Assembly: GCF_029761915.1 (NCBI RefSeq) | Contig: NZ_CP121695.1 | Location: forward strand, 4,679,501-4,743,500 | DNA: 64,000 nucleotides | From: Bradyrhizobium sp. CB1650 | GTDB taxonomy: Bacteria > Pseudomonadota > Alphaproteobacteria > Rhizobiales > Xanthobacteraceae | Direction of reading: 5' to 3' | In this document: one piece after another, positions 23,929 to 33,553 of the stretch | Layout of the letters: the number at the start of each line of letters is the position of its first letter | Numbering within the stretch: position 1 is the stretch's first letter | Program-made: the position numbers and the translations under genes | The notes under the pieces: model-generated | What the model saw: the letters and a program-made list of their open reading frames with translations, nothing else | Databases searched by the model: none | Told to the model about the DNA's origin: nothing

Positions 23929-26904
23929 CTACTCCGCCGCCTCGCTCGTGCTCCTTCGCTTCGGCTTGCGCGCCTTCTTCAGCACCGGCTCCAAAAACTT
24001 GCCGGTGTAGCTCCGCGGCGCTTTCGCGATGTCCTCGGGCGGGCCCCAGGCGACGATCTCGCCGCCGCCGTCGCCGCCTTCGGGGCCGAGGTCGATGACC
24101 CAGTCGGCGGTCTTGATGACTTCGAGATTGTGCTCGATGACGACCACCGTGTTGCCCTGTGCGACGAGCTCGTGCAGCACTTCCAAGAGCTTCTTGACGT
24201 CGTGGAAGTGCAGGCCGGTGGTCGGCTCGTCCAGGATGTAGAGCGTGCGCCCCGTCGCGCGCTTCGACAGCTCTTTTGCCAGTTTGACGCGCTGGGCTTC
24301 GCCGCCCGAAAGCGTCGTCGCCTGCTGGCCGACATGAATGTAGTCGAGGCCGACGCGATGCAGCGTGTTGAAAGTCTCACGGACGCGCGGGACGGCCTTG
24401 AAGAACTCGGCGGCTTCCTCGACGGTCATGTCGAGGACGTCGGCAATGCTCTTGCCCTTGAACAGGACCTCCAGCGTCTCGCGGTTGTAGCGCTTGCCCT
24501 TGCAGACGTCGCAGGTGACGTAGACGTCCGGCAGGAAGTGCATCTCGATCTTGATGACGCCGTCGCCCTGGCAAGCCTCGCAGCGGCCGCCCTTGACGTT
24601 GAAGGAGAAGCGGCCGGGCTCGTAGCCGCGCGCCTTCGCTTCGGGCAGGCCCGCAAACCACTCGCGGATCGGCGTGAAGGCGCCGGTATAGGTCGCGGGG
24701 TTGGAGCGCGGGGTGCGGCCGATCGGCGACTGGTCGATGTCGATGATCTTGTCGATGTGCTCGAGGCCCTCGATGCGGTCGTGCGGCGCTGCGCCTTCGC
24801 TGGCGCCGTTCAGCTTGCGGGCGATGGCGCGGTAGAGCGTGTCGATCAGCAGCGTCGACTTGCCGCCGCCGGAGACGCCGGTGACGCAGGTGAACAGGCC
24901 GAGCGGTATCTCGGCCGTGACATTCTTGAGGTTATTGCCCCGCGCGTTGACCACCTTGATGGTGCGGCGATGGTTCGGCGGACGTCGCTCCGGCACCTCG
25001 ACCTCGAGCTCGCCGGTGAGATATTTGCCGGTCAGCGATTTCGGGTTGCGCATGATCTCGGCGGGCGTGCCCTCGGCGACGATGTTGCCGCCGTGCATGC
25101 CGGCGCCGGGGCCGATGTCGAGGACGTAGTCGGCGAGCCGGATGGCGTCCTCGTCATGCTCGACCACGACGACGGTGTTGCCGAGGTCGCGCAGGCGCTT
25201 GAGCGTATCGAGCAGGCGGGCATTGTCGCGCTGGTGCAGGCCGATCGACGGTTCGTCCAGCACGTAGAGCACGCCCGTCAGCCCCGAGCCGATCTGCGAG
25301 GCGAGGCGAATGCGCTGGCTCTCGCCGCCGGACAGCGTGCCGGAGGAACGGGAGAGGGTGAGATAGTTGAGGCCGACGTCGAGCAGGAAGGTGAGGCGTT
25401 CGCGAATCTCCTTGAGGATGCGGCTCGCGATCTCCTTCTGCTGCGCATTCAGCGCCTCCGGCACGCCCTCGAACCATTCGCCGGCGCGCTTCACCGACAG
25501 CTCCGAGATCTCGCCGATATGCTTGCCGCCGACCTTGACGCAGAGCGCCTCGGGCTTGAGCCGAAAACCCTTGCAGGCTTCGCAGGGGACGTCGTGGAAA
25601 TACTTTGCCAGCTCCTCGCGCGCCCACTCGCTTTCGGTCTCGCGATAGCGGCGGTTGATGTTGGTGATGACGCCCTCGAACGGTTTTTTGGTGTCGTAGG
25701 AGCGCACGCCGTCCTCGTAGGAGAACTTGATCTCGTCCTCGCCGGAGCCGTAGAGGATCGCGTCTCTCGTCTTCTTCGGCAGATCCTTCCATTTGGTGGT
25801 CGGCGTGAATTTGTAATGCTTGCCGAGCGCGATCAGCGTCTGGATGTAATAGGGCGAAGACGACTTGGCCCAGGGCGCGATCGCGCCCTTGCCGATGGCG
25901 ATTTCTTTGTCGGGGATGACGAGGTCCTCGTCGACATGCTGCTCGACGCCGAGGCCGCCGCAGGCAGGACACGCACCATAGGGATTGTTGAACGAGAACA
26001 ACCGCGGCTCGATCTCCGGAATGGTGAAGCCGGACACCGGGCAGGCGAACTTTTCCGAGAACAGGATGCGCTCGGGGCCGCTCTTGTCGTGGATCTTTGC
26101 GGTCTTCTTTTTCTCCTCCGCAGGTGCGGCCGTCGGCGCGTCGGCGAACTCGACGACGGCAAGGCCCTCGGCGAGCTTCAGCGCGGTCTCAAAGCTTTCG
26201 GCGAGGCGCTGGCCGATATCGGCGCGCACCACGATGCGGTCGACCACGACGTCGATGTCGTGCGGGAATTTCTTGTCGAGGCTCGGGGCCTCCGCGAGCT
26301 CATAAAAGGTGCCGTCGATCTTGACGCGCTGAAAGCCCTTCTTGAGCCATTCGGCGAGCTCCTTCTTGTATTCGCCCTTGCGGCCGCGCACGACCGGCGC
26401 GAGCAGATAGAGGCGGGTGCCCTCGGGCAGCGCCAGCACGCGGTCGACCATCTGCGAGACGGTCTGGCTCTCGATCGGCAGGCCCGTGGCGGGCGAATAG
26501 GGCACGCCGACGCGCGCCCAGAGCAGGCGCATGTAGTCGTAGATCTCGGTCACCGTGCCGACGGTGGAACGCGGGTTCTTCGAGGTCGTCTTCTGCTCGA
26601 TCGAGATCGCCGGCGACAGGCCGTCGATCTGGTCGACGTCCGGTTTCTGCATCATTTCCAGGAACTGGCGCGCATAGGCCGACAGCGACTCGACGTAGCG
26701 GCGCTGACCCTCGGCATAGATCGTGTCGAAGGCGAGCGAGGATTTGCCGGAGCCGGACAGGCCGGTGAACACCACGAGCTTGTCGCGCGGAATCTCGACG
26801 TCGATGTTCTTGAGGTTGTGCTCGCGCGCGCCACGGATCGTAATTGCACGCAGGCTCGAGCCCGCGTTCTGCTGTTGGCGCTTCGCCTTGATCACTTCAT
26901 CCAT
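23929..26904 (-). CDS. uvrA: Excinuclease ABC subunit A
   Basis: UvrA is the damage-recognition ATPase of nucleotide excision repair, acting with UvrB and UvrC. The 991-residue protein has two ABC modules: Walker [15 protein letters not shown] near residue 39 and [11 protein letters not shown] near 665, signature LSGGESQR and LSGGEAQR, and two zinc-finger Cys clusters (CPACGGLG and CEACQGDG). The start at 26904 gives the usual length. A LexA box lies 134 bp upstream (27038), consistent with SOS control. ssb, its classical divergent partner, is about 5 kb away with its own LexA box. Confidence 0.98.
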   Translation of the reverse strand: MDEVIKAKRQQQNAGSSLRAITIRGAREHNLKNIDVEIPRDKLVVFTGLSGSGKSSLAFDTIYAEGQRRYVESLSAYARQFLEMMQKPDVDQIDGLSPAISIEQKTTSKNPRSTVGTVTEIYDYMRLLWARVGVPYSPATGLPIESQTVSQMVDRVLALPEGTRLYLLAPVVRGRKGEYKKELAEWLKKGFQRVKIDGTFYELAEAPSLDKKFPHDIDVVVDRIVVRADIGQRLAESFETALKLAEGLAVVEFADAPTAAPAEEKKKTAKIHDKSGPERILFSEKFACPVSGFTIPEIEPRLFSFNNPYGACPACGGLGVEQHVDEDLVIPDKEIAIGKGAIAPWAKSSSPYYIQTLIALGKHYKFTPTTKWKDLPKKTRDAILYGSGEDEIKFSYEDGVRSYDTKKPFEGVITNINRRYRETESEWAREELAKYFHDVPCEACKGFRLKPEALCVKVGGKHIGEISELSVKRAGEWFEGVPEALNAQQKEIASRILKEIRERLTFLLDVGLNYLTLSRSSGTLSGGESQRIRLASQIGSGLTGVLYVLDEPSIGLHQRDNARLLDTLKRLRDLGNTVVVVEHDEDAIRLADYVLDIGPGAGMHGGNIVAEGTPAEIMRNPKSLTGKYLTGELEVEVPERRPPNHRRTIKVVNARGNNLKNVTAEIPLGLFTCVTGVSGGGKSTLLIDTLYRAIARKLNGASEGAAPHDRIEGLEHIDKIIDIDQSPIGRTPRSNPATYTGAFTPIREWFAGLPEAKARGYEPGRFSFNVKGGRCEACQGDGVIKIEMHFLPDVYVTCDVCKGKRYNRETLEVLFKGKSIADVLDMTVEEAAEFFKAVPRVRETFNTLHRVGLDYIHVGQQATTLSGGEAQRVKLAKELSKRATGRTLYILDEPTTGLHFHDVKKLLEVLHELVAQGNTVVVIEHNLEVIKTADWVIDLGPEGGDGGGEIVAWGPPEDIAKAPRSYTGKFLEPVLKKARKPKRRSTSEAAE

Positions 26905-27037
26905 CCTGGTGGTCCCCAAGAACCGAAAACAAGAACCCAACGAGCAAACCCAACGGGAAAATCGCAAAGACGCGCGCCGCGCCAGCGTTCAGGCGCGCTT
27001 TGCCCGGAACCGGATTGGCGCCGATGGGTATGTCAGC

Positions 27038-27052
27038 GAACGTAGGAAGAAC
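27038..27052. promoter_or_regulatory. LexA (SOS) box of uvrA
   Basis: GAAC-GTAGGAA-GAAC matches exactly the alphaproteobacterial LexA consensus GAAC-N7-GAAC (GTTC-N7-GTTC on the other strand). It is centred about 140 bp upstream of uvrA's start codon. Confidence 0.8.
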
Positions 27053-27416
27053 AGGGGCAGATTTCCAGTGCGAGTTGCGAATAGTCACCGGATTGTTGGC
27101 GCGCTGGCGGCACGTGGCAGTAGCAACTCGTGCGATCCCCCTTGGCCAGAAGCCAGACCGCTTGATTGACGCATGTGCGCGGGTCTGGGTCGGCGCGGCC
27201 TTTGACCCTCATTCGGGGTCCAAGGTTGACCCCGCCTGGTGCGCCGCAAGTGCCGCAACCCGTTGCGGATTGCAGCGCTGCACTGGGGTCAACGCTAGAG
27301 GCCGAATGGGGGCAATATTGAGGGCCGAGGCACACGTTGTGCGTGCATTCTGAAAAATTTTGGTTCTGCATCTTCTTGCGTCGCAACTTTGCGCGGCGGT
27401 TACATGAACGCAGCAG

Positions 27417-27445
27417 TTGACGGTTGCTAGTTGTGGTTGAATAGA
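27417..27445 (+). promoter_or_regulatory. Candidate sigma70 promoter of gcd
   Basis: TTGACG and AATAGA are separated by exactly 17 bp. They lie 77 bp before the gcd start codon. Confidence 0.5.
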
Positions 27446-27521
27446 CGAAAGTGCTTGAAGGTGGACGCCGTCTGTTGCGCTTGCGCGGGACAGGCCCGAT
27501 CTCCTCCTCCGTGCCGGAGCG

Positions 27522-29900
27522 ATGATGCAGCGATCCTGGGCAGTCTTTATCACGGGTATCGTCTACGCCGTGATAGGTTTGGTCCTCGCGGGCGGCGGCA
27601 TTTGGCTCGCGGCATTGGGCGGATCCATCTTCTACATTTTCCTCGGCGCCGGCATTCTCGCCACGGCTGCGTTGTTGCTGGCGCAGCGCCGTTCGGCGCT
27701 ATGGCTGTTTGCGATCGTGCTGGTCGGCACGCTGGCGTGGGCCGTCTACGAGGTACAATTTGATTGGTGGCCGCTCGCGGCGCGTGGCGACATTATCTTC
27801 CCCATGGCGCTCTGGCTGCTCACGCCGCTGATCGTTCGCGGTCTGGTGCGAAACCAGCCGGTGTCCTACGCAAGTGCGACGGCGCCACTCTGGGGCGGCG
27901 TTGTGGTGGCTTCGGCCGTACTCATCGTCGGGCTCCTGTCCAGCTATCACGACATCAACGGCACGATCGTCGAGCCCGGTTCTGCCGTGCAGCAAAGCGA
28001 AGCCGATCCGCAACCGGATGGCGATTGGCGCGCCTATGGACGTACGCAATTCGGACAACGCTATTCGCCGCTCAAGCAGATCACGCCTGACAATGTTGGC
28101 AGCCTCAAGGTCGCCTGGACCTTCCGTACCGGCGACGTGTCGACACCAAATGATTCCGGCGAGACGACCTTCGAGGTCACCCCGATCAAGGTGCGCGATA
28201 CGCTCTATCTCTGCTCGCAGCACCAGGTCCTGTTTGCGCTTGACGCCAAGAACGGCACGGAGCGCTGGAGGTACGACCCCAAGCTGTCGTTCAACAAGAC
28301 GTTCCAGCACATGACCTGCCGCGGGGTCTCCTATCACGAAACCACGCCCGATGCCGCCGACAGCAGTGGCAGTCCGGCGCCTGCCGAATGCCCTCGGCGG
28401 ATCTTCCTGCCTGTCAATGATGGCCGCATGATCGCGCTCGATGCCGATAGCGGCAAGCTCTGCGACAGTTTTGCCGATCACGGCACCCTCGACTTGCAGC
28501 AAGGGATGGGGATCAAGACGGCGGGCTTCTTCGAGCCGACGTCACCGCCTGTTGTCAGTGACAAGATACTGGTCGTTGCCGCCGCAGTGATCGACAATTA
28601 TGCGGTCGAAGTGCCCTCGGGCGTGGTCCGCGGCTTCGATGTTTATACCGGCAAGCTGGTCTGGGCCTGGGATTCCGGCGCGGCGGACGAGAACGCATTG
28701 CCGACGCCGACGCGTCACTACACCAACGGTTCACCGAATTCCTGGATCACGGCCTCGTTCGATGCGAAATTGAATCTCGTTTACATCCCTACCGGCAACA
28801 ACGGACCTGACATCTGGGGCGGCAATCGCGATGCACTCGTCGAGCGCTATTCCAGCTCCATCGTCGCGCTGGATGTCAATACCGGCAAGCGCGCCTGGTC
28901 GTACCAAACCGTGCATCATGATCTCTGGGACATGGACGTTCCCTCGCAACCGAGTCTGGTCGATGTGACGACGGCCAAGGGCGTCGTTCCCGCGCTGATC
29001 CAGCCGACCAAGGTGGGCCACATCTTCGTGCTCGACCGCAGGACCGGTGAGCTGATCGTGCCGGCGTCGGAACGTCCGGTACCGCAGGGCGCCGCGCCCG
29101 GCGATCGCACCGCACCGACACAGCCGTTTTCCGAGTTGACATTTCGCCCGGAAGCCAAACTAACCGGCGCGGACATGTGGGGCGGCACGATCTTCGACCA
29201 ACTGCTGTGCCGAATCATGTTCCATCGGTTGCGTTACGAGGGCACGTTCACGCCGCCATCGTTGCAGGGCACGCTCGTATTCCCAGGCAACCTCGGCATG
29301 TTCGAGTGGGGCGGCATCGCGGTCGATCCGGTGAGACAGCTCGCCATTGCCAACCCGATGTCGTTGCCGTTCGCGTCAAGGCTTATTCCGCGCGGTCCGC
29401 TCAATCCTCCGGCGCCGACGGCCGAGAAACCGGTCGGCAGCGAGGTCGGGGTGCAGCCGATGTACGGCACGCCGTTCGGGGTGGATATTCAGAGCTTCCT
29501 CTCGCCCCTCTCTGTGCCGTGCTACCGGCCACCATGGGGCTCGATGGCCGCAATCGATCTCAGGACAATGAAGGTGGTCTGGCAGCACCCCAACGGCACG
29601 ATCCGCGACACCACGCCGCTACCGCTTCCTTTCAAGATGGGCGTGCCGATGCTGGGCGGGCCGATTACCACCGCCGGCGGGGTCGCGTTCTACACCGGAA
29701 CCTATGAGTACACGATCCGGGCCTACGACGTGCGTAACGGCACGGTGCTCTGGGAAGATCGCCTGCCCGCCGGCGCCCAATCGACGCCGATGAGCTACGA
29801 GGTCGACGGCAAGCAGTATGTCGTCACCGCTGCCGGCGGCCACGGCTCGTTCGGGACCAAGCGCGGCGACTACGTCATCGCCTACACTTTGAAGGATTGA
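27522..29900 (+). CDS. gcd: Membrane-bound PQQ-dependent glucose dehydrogenase
   Basis: This quinoprotein oxidises glucose to gluconolactone in the periplasm and passes electrons to ubiquinone. The 792-residue length and architecture fit: five transmembrane helices in the first 140 residues, then an eight-bladed PQQ propeller starting with DWRAYGRTQFGQRYSPL and containing LFALDAKNGTERWRYDP, NSWITASFD, the tryptophan-docking GADMWGGTIFDQ and GRGLNxxx-type end blades (LWEDRLPAGAQSTPMSYEV). Activity needs PQQ; no pqq genes are in the window. The start is the first of two ATGs after a GGAGCG-like site. Confidence 0.94.
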   Translation: MMQRSWAVFITGIVYAVIGLVLAGGGIWLAALGGSIFYIFLGAGILATAALLLAQRRSALWLFAIVLVGTLAWAVYEVQFDWWPLAARGDIIFPMALWLLTPLIVRGLVRNQPVSYASATAPLWGGVVVASAVLIVGLLSSYHDINGTIVEPGSAVQQSEADPQPDGDWRAYGRTQFGQRYSPLKQITPDNVGSLKVAWTFRTGDVSTPNDSGETTFEVTPIKVRDTLYLCSQHQVLFALDAKNGTERWRYDPKLSFNKTFQHMTCRGVSYHETTPDAADSSGSPAPAECPRRIFLPVNDGRMIALDADSGKLCDSFADHGTLDLQQGMGIKTAGFFEPTSPPVVSDKILVVAAAVIDNYAVEVPSGVVRGFDVYTGKLVWAWDSGAADENALPTPTRHYTNGSPNSWITASFDAKLNLVYIPTGNNGPDIWGGNRDALVERYSSSIVALDVNTGKRAWSYQTVHHDLWDMDVPSQPSLVDVTTAKGVVPALIQPTKVGHIFVLDRRTGELIVPASERPVPQGAAPGDRTAPTQPFSELTFRPEAKLTGADMWGGTIFDQLLCRIMFHRLRYEGTFTPPSLQGTLVFPGNLGMFEWGGIAVDPVRQLAIANPMSLPFASRLIPRGPLNPPAPTAEKPVGSEVGVQPMYGTPFGVDIQSFLSPLSVPCYRPPWGSMAAIDLRTMKVVWQHPNGTIRDTTPLPLPFKMGVPMLGGPITTAGGVAFYTGTYEYTIRAYDVRNGTVLWEDRLPAGAQSTPMSYEVDGKQYVVTAAGGHGSFGTKRGDYVIAYTLKD

Positions 29901-29933
29901 ACCCCGTTGAAAGACTGGACCGGTAGCGTCGTC

Positions 29934-30047
29934 ATGATTGCATCGTCCGGTGATCGAACAAAGCACTCCGTGAAGTTCTATCGTTGGCTGGCGTTCTCAG
30001 CGGCGTCAGCCTGTCTGGGCGGCCGTGTCGCGCATGCGCAAGTTGTG
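29934..30047 (+). pseudogene. Possible 5' fragment of an exported-protein gene
   Basis: Directly behind gcd an open frame encodes a good signal peptide (VKFYRWLAFSAASACLGG, with a cleavage-like AHAQ), after which the frame runs into the 63-bp flank that is shared with the second outer-membrane gene. The signal peptide thus has no mature protein behind it. The most economical reading is a truncated gene whose remainder was lost when the duplicated OMP block was placed here. A chance frame cannot be excluded. Confidence 0.35.
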
Positions 30048-30110
30048 GGCTGTCTCGCTGACCTATTATTCCGCAGCGCGCAGCAAAAAGGCCGGCGCAA
30101 GGCCGGCCTT
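30048..30110. repeat. 63-bp repeated 3' flank, copy 1
   Basis: This stretch matches 30980-31042 with only two mismatches over 63 bp, and in each case lies just beyond the stop codon of an outer-membrane gene. It includes the terminator hairpin of the gene. Confidence 0.9.
30083..30110 (-). terminator. Intrinsic terminator of the first OMP gene
   Basis: On the minus strand AAGGCCGGC and GCCGGCCTT form a 9-bp stem, followed by five T residues. The plus strand has TTT after the hairpin and could weakly terminate transcription arriving from gcd. Confidence 0.85.
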
Positions 30111-30138
30111 TCGTAACGGATGACCTTGGTGGCGACGA

Positions 30139-30840
30139 TCAGTACTTCGCGACCACCGGAGCGCCGAAGTGATAGTTCACGCCGACCTGCACGGTGTGGA
30201 AGTTGAGCGTGCCGGTGGGCAGGGCGCCGGAGAAATAGGTCTCGCCGCCGAGGCTGCGATAGAGATACTCGCCCTTGACCGACCACTGCGGCGCGAAGAA
30301 TGCCTCGACGCCCGCGCCAACGGTCCAGCCGGAGTGCCACTTGCTGTCCGATGCCGACACGCCGAGTGCCGAGAGGGTGATCTTGTTGTCGATCCAGGCG
30401 TAGCCGCCGGTGCCGTAGAACAGGACGTTGTTGACCGCCCAGCCGATGCGGCCGCGCACGGTGCCCATCGCATCGGTCTTCGAGCTCGCCGTCGTGGTCA
30501 CGACGCCGAAGCCGGGGACGAGGGTGGCGCCGGTCGCCGAGGCGCTGACGTCAGCCCAGGAGCCATCGGCCTCGAGGCCGAACACGACGTTGCCGGTCTG
30601 CCAGTTGTAGCCGGCGGTGCCGCCGACGAAGCCGCCCTTCATCTTCGGGTCGCCGGAGGCGTTTTCCCAAGCGCCGCCGCCGACGATACCGAGGTAGAAA
30701 CCGGTCCAGTTGTAGACCGCTGCCGGAAGCGCCGGAGCCTTGGTGTAGGGGCGGGCCGCCAGATCGGCAGCCGTGGCGGGAGCAAATGCACCCAGGGCGA
30801 ACAAACAGGCCGAAGCCAACAAAACCTTCTTCATTTTCAA
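30139..30840 (-). CDS. Outer-membrane beta-barrel protein (Omp31-like)
   Basis: This protein of up to 233 residues is predicted to be a small outer-membrane barrel. It has a signal peptide (MKKVLLASACLFALGAFAPATA) and then the AADLAARPYTKAP start seen in rhizobial Omp25/Omp31-type porins, the NWTGFYLGIVGGGAWE first strand and aromatic strand ends up to the final GVNYHFGAPVVAKY. The C-terminal residue is Tyr instead of the usual Phe. Two in-frame ATGs (MKMKKV) compete as start; the second at 30834 is equally good. A related gene follows upstream on the same strand with a near-identical 3' flank. Confidence 0.9.
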   Translation of the reverse strand: MKMKKVLLASACLFALGAFAPATAADLAARPYTKAPALPAAVYNWTGFYLGIVGGGAWENASGDPKMKGGFVGGTAGYNWQTGNVVFGLEADGSWADVSASATGATLVPGFGVVTTTASSKTDAMGTVRGRIGWAVNNVLFYGTGGYAWIDNKITLSALGVSASDSKWHSGWTVGAGVEAFFAPQWSVKGEYLYRSLGGETYFSGALPTGTLNFHTVQVGVNYHFGAPVVAKY

Positions 30841-30979
30841 CTTAATCCCAGTCCCAGTTTCTGTTTTTGCCTTCCGTGCGCAAGGAAGGACATCGAACGC
30901 TTTCGTCCAACTGCTGTCGGCTTACACCAGCAAAGCCGCAAGTTGTGTACCCCAAAAGCCACAACAGGCCAGGAAAAGC

Positions 30980-31042
30980 GGCTGTCTCGCTGACCTATTA
31001 TTCTGCAGCGCGCAGCAAAAAGGCCGGCGCGAGGCCGGCCTT
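30980..31042. repeat. 63-bp repeated 3' flank, copy 2
   Basis: This is the second copy of the flank at 30048, with two mismatches, located behind the second outer-membrane gene. It holds a hairpin of the same kind. Confidence 0.9.
31015..31042 (-). terminator. Intrinsic terminator of the second OMP gene
   Basis: AAGGCCGGC and GCCGGCCTT pair on the minus strand and are followed by a T-run, as in the first copy. Confidence 0.85.
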
Positions 31043-31062
31043 AAGTAGCGATGAGGTCCGAG

Positions 31063-31842
31063 TCAGTACTTTGCGATCACCGGACCGCCCCAGCGATAGT
31101 TCACGCGGACAAGCCCCATATCGACATCTTGGCTAATGCGGTCGGTCTGGAAGAGCAGGCCGCCGGGCGTGCTGAAGTCTCTCGTCTGATGGCCAAGGAA
31201 GATGTGGTCGTATTCGACACCGACCGACCAGTTCGGCGCGAAGCCGAACTCGAGGCCGGCGCCAACCGTGCCGCCCCAACGCGTGTTGCGAGCCGAGGCA
31301 AGGAGGGTGCCCGCAAAAGGCGTGCCAGAGGCAGCGTAGATATCGAATTTGTCGCCGACCACTGCGGCGCCGCCCTTCACATAGAACAGAACGTTATTCC
31401 AGGCGTAGCCGACCTGGCCAGTGATCAGGCCGAAGGAGTCGATTCGCGACCGATTGCGATCGCCCGTGACGAGCGCGCTGCCCGGGAAGAGGAGGCTGAC
31501 ATTGTCGCCGGAGAAGTCAGCCCAGTTGCCCTGGCCCTCGATGCCGAACACCCAGTTGGTCGACTGCCAGCGATAGCCGATCTGTCCGCCGACCGTACCG
31601 CCGGTCGCGTTGTGGCAACCTTCACCGAACAGCGTGCCGCCAACGTCCACAAAGTCCCAGCACTTGTGGCTCGAGCCGCCGCCGCCGTTGATGCCGATGT
31701 AGAAGCCGCTCCAGTCGTAGATTGTTGCGACCGCAGGCGGCGGAGCCTTCGTGTAGGGACGCGCAGCGAGGTCCGCCGCGCTCGCAGGAGCCGACAGGCT
31801 CAGCGCCATTGCTCCGATTGCACCCACCAGAATTTTCTTCAT
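31063..31842 (-). CDS. Outer-membrane beta-barrel protein (Omp31-like), paralogue
   Basis: This 259-residue paralogue has a signal peptide (MKKILVGAIGAMALSLSAPASA) and the same mature start AADLAARPYTKAP, then IYDWSGFYIGINGGGGSS and barrel strands ending VRVNYRWGGPVIAKY. An extra cysteine-containing loop (HKCWDFVDV, EGCHNATGG) is not in its neighbour and could form a disulfide. The start at 31842 is preceded by GGGGAG. With the gene at 30139 it forms a tandem pair. Confidence 0.9.
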   Translation of the reverse strand: MKKILVGAIGAMALSLSAPASAADLAARPYTKAPPPAVATIYDWSGFYIGINGGGGSSHKCWDFVDVGGTLFGEGCHNATGGTVGGQIGYRWQSTNWVFGIEGQGNWADFSGDNVSLLFPGSALVTGDRNRSRIDSFGLITGQVGYAWNNVLFYVKGGAAVVGDKFDIYAASGTPFAGTLLASARNTRWGGTVGAGLEFGFAPNWSVGVEYDHIFLGHQTRDFSTPGGLLFQTDRISQDVDMGLVRVNYRWGGPVIAKY

Positions 31843-32288
31843 TGCAGTCTCCCCAGTTTCGTCCGCTTCTTGAAATCCCCGAAGCGGCCAATCAGGCGCG
31901 ACGCCCATATGAACCAATTCCAAGGCCACCGTAGCTTAACGCCGCAGCAGAGTCCGTCGCCGGAATGCAACAGTCGCAGGTGAACAAGAGGGCCCGTAAG
32001 TTAATGAATGTTAAGTGATTTCGCCGCTCGCGGGGAACCCAGAAAAGTTCCGCCCTGGTTTGCCATTTTCGCGACTTCAGCCGTCCCAGTCTTCCGATCG
32101 GCTCGCCAGGAACAAATCTGGAACAAAGGGACCGTCGATGCTATATGTGGGGATAAGTTGGGGGATGGCGGGCCGATCGGCGCCTGCAAGTGTCCTGCAA
32201 GCGTATAGGGTCCCCTCAACAGGCGGTGGATGGCGCGGCGACGCGCGGCCTTTTCGAAATTCAGTGATGTTTGGAGTGGAGAGCGGCG
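31843..32288. other. 446-bp divergent region between OMP gene and ssb
   Basis: The gap carries the ssb promoter region with a LexA box at 32110. I see no gene. Confidence 0.5.
32110..32124. promoter_or_regulatory. LexA (SOS) box of ssb
   Basis: GAAC-AAATCTG-GAAC is an exact match to the alphaproteobacterial LexA consensus. It lies 165 bp upstream of the ssb start codon. Confidence 0.8.
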
Positions 32289-32780
32289 ATGGCGGGAAGC
32301 ATCAACAAGGTCATTCTGGTGGGAAATCTCGGCAAGGATCCGGAAATCCGCCGCACCCAGGACGGACGACCGATCGCCAATCTGTCGGTCGCGACCTCGG
32401 AAACCTGGCGGGACAAGGCGACCGGCGAGCGCAAGGAGAAGACCGAGTGGCACCGCGTCGTGATCTTCAATGAAGGTCTCGCCAAGGTCGCCGAACAGTA
32501 TCTGAAGAAGGGTGCGAAGGTTTACGTCGAGGGCGCGCTCCAGACCCGCAAGTGGACCGATCAGAGCGGGGTGGAGAAATACTCCACCGAAGTCGTGCTC
32601 CAGGGCTTCAACTCGAACCTCACCATGCTTGACGGACGTGGTGGCGGAGGAGGCGGTAGCTTCGGCGAGGAGCCCGGCGGCGACTTCGGCTCCAGCGGTC
32701 CCGTCAGCAGCGCTCCGCGCCGTCCGGTGGCCGCTTCCGGCGGCCGCAACAGCGACATGGACGACGACATCCCGTTCTGA
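32289..32780 (+). CDS. ssb: Single-stranded DNA-binding protein
   Basis: SSB protects single-stranded DNA in replication, repair and recombination. The 163-residue protein has an OB fold from residue 3 ([47 protein letters not shown]), a Gly-rich linker from about residue 116 and the conserved acidic tip DMDDDIPF that docks partner proteins. The start at 32289 follows a GGAGAG-like site; an upstream in-frame GTG adds six non-conserved residues. A LexA box is 165 bp upstream. Confidence 0.98.
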   Translation: MAGSINKVILVGNLGKDPEIRRTQDGRPIANLSVATSETWRDKATGERKEKTEWHRVVIFNEGLAKVAEQYLKKGAKVYVEGALQTRKWTDQSGVEKYSTEVVLQGFNSNLTMLDGRGGGGGGSFGEEPGGDFGSSGPVSSAPRRPVAASGGRNSDMDDDIPF

Positions 32781-32900
32781 GGCGCGCCAGAGCCTCGCAT
32801 CCGGGATGCCGCTGCTCTTGCGCAAAGCGGCAGGGTTTCTCGCCAATGGTCGGGCAAAGCTCGCTCTTCCCGGGCGGGCTTCTTTCTGCATCTGAGCTTT

Positions 32901-32952
32901 TTGACGAGGCCCGATGTGAATGATACTAACTTGATGTTAATCCTATTCACAT
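32901..32952 (+). promoter_or_regulatory. Candidate promoter with dyad before the DUF2306 gene
   Basis: TTGACG (32901) and TACTAA (32924) are separated by 17 bp. An inverted pair ATGTGAAT (32914-32921) and ATTCACAT (32945-32952) brackets the -10 region and could bind a regulator. Confidence 0.5.
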
Positions 32953-32985
32953 GGCCACGTCTGCCGCTCGGGAGCGCGCCCGCAT

Positions 32986-33384
32986 ATGAACCTCGCGCCG
33001 CTGCTTGAGGCCGCCCCGGCCATTCCGCTGCATGCCTTCGCGGCCATGGCCGCCTTCGCGCTGGGTTTGGTTCAGTTTGCGGCCCCCAAGGGCACGCTGC
33101 CGCATCGGACGATCGGCTGGATCTGGGTCGCGCTGATGGCCGTCGTAGCTGCGTCGTCATTCTGGATCCATCAGCTCCGTCTGGTTGGCCCGTTCAGCCC
33201 GATCCATCTCCTGTCGATCTTCACGCTGGTGGTGCTGCCGCTGGCGGTGTGGCGCGCCCATACCCATCGCGTCGCCGATCACCGCCGGATGATGATCTTC
33301 CTGTTCAGCGGTGCGCTGGTGGTGGCGGGCCTGTTCACGCTGGTGCCCGGACGCCTGATGCATCGCGTGGTTTTCGGCGGCTGA
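32986..33384 (+). CDS. DUF2306 membrane protein
   Basis: This 132-residue protein has four predicted helices and the DUF2306 pattern: IPLHAFAAMAAFALGLVQF, then GTLPHRTIGWIWVALM and the loop HTHRVADHRRMM between helices 3 and 4. The conserved histidines suggest haem or metal binding in the membrane but this is unproven. It stands alone between ssb and gyrA. Confidence 0.88.
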   Translation: MNLAPLLEAAPAIPLHAFAAMAAFALGLVQFAAPKGTLPHRTIGWIWVALMAVVAASSFWIHQLRLVGPFSPIHLLSIFTLVVLPLAVWRAHTHRVADHRRMMIFLFSGALVVAGLFTLVPGRLMHRVVFGG

Positions 33385-33553
33385 GTAGCGGTTTTCGGCG
33401 GCTCGTTCCGGCGGTTCCGGCGGCAGTGCTATGGAGCGCGTAAGTCGTTGGAAAAATAAGCGGAAAAAGCGCTTCCCCGGGACATTGCGAGGGTGGTTAT
33501 CGGGCCCTCGATGCGCTATATGATTCCCAGACAAAACTTCACCGGATTCCCCC

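Larger units (their letters stand above)
26905..27521. other. 617-bp divergent region between uvrA and gcd
   Basis: This gap holds a LexA box for uvrA near its left end and a sigma70-like promoter for gcd at its right end. Between them are short inverted segments (GACCCC / GGGGTC) but no gene: the open frames lack ribosome-binding sites. Confidence 0.5.

Noticed and set aside
26917..26933. GAAC...GAAC close to the uvrA start as a second LexA box
   Set aside because: The spacing is nine instead of seven bases.
23848..27045. A 1065-codon open frame on the plus strand opposite uvrA
   Set aside because: It is the antisense shadow of uvrA in GC-rich DNA; composition is Arg/Asp/Leu-biased and it has no ribosome-binding site.
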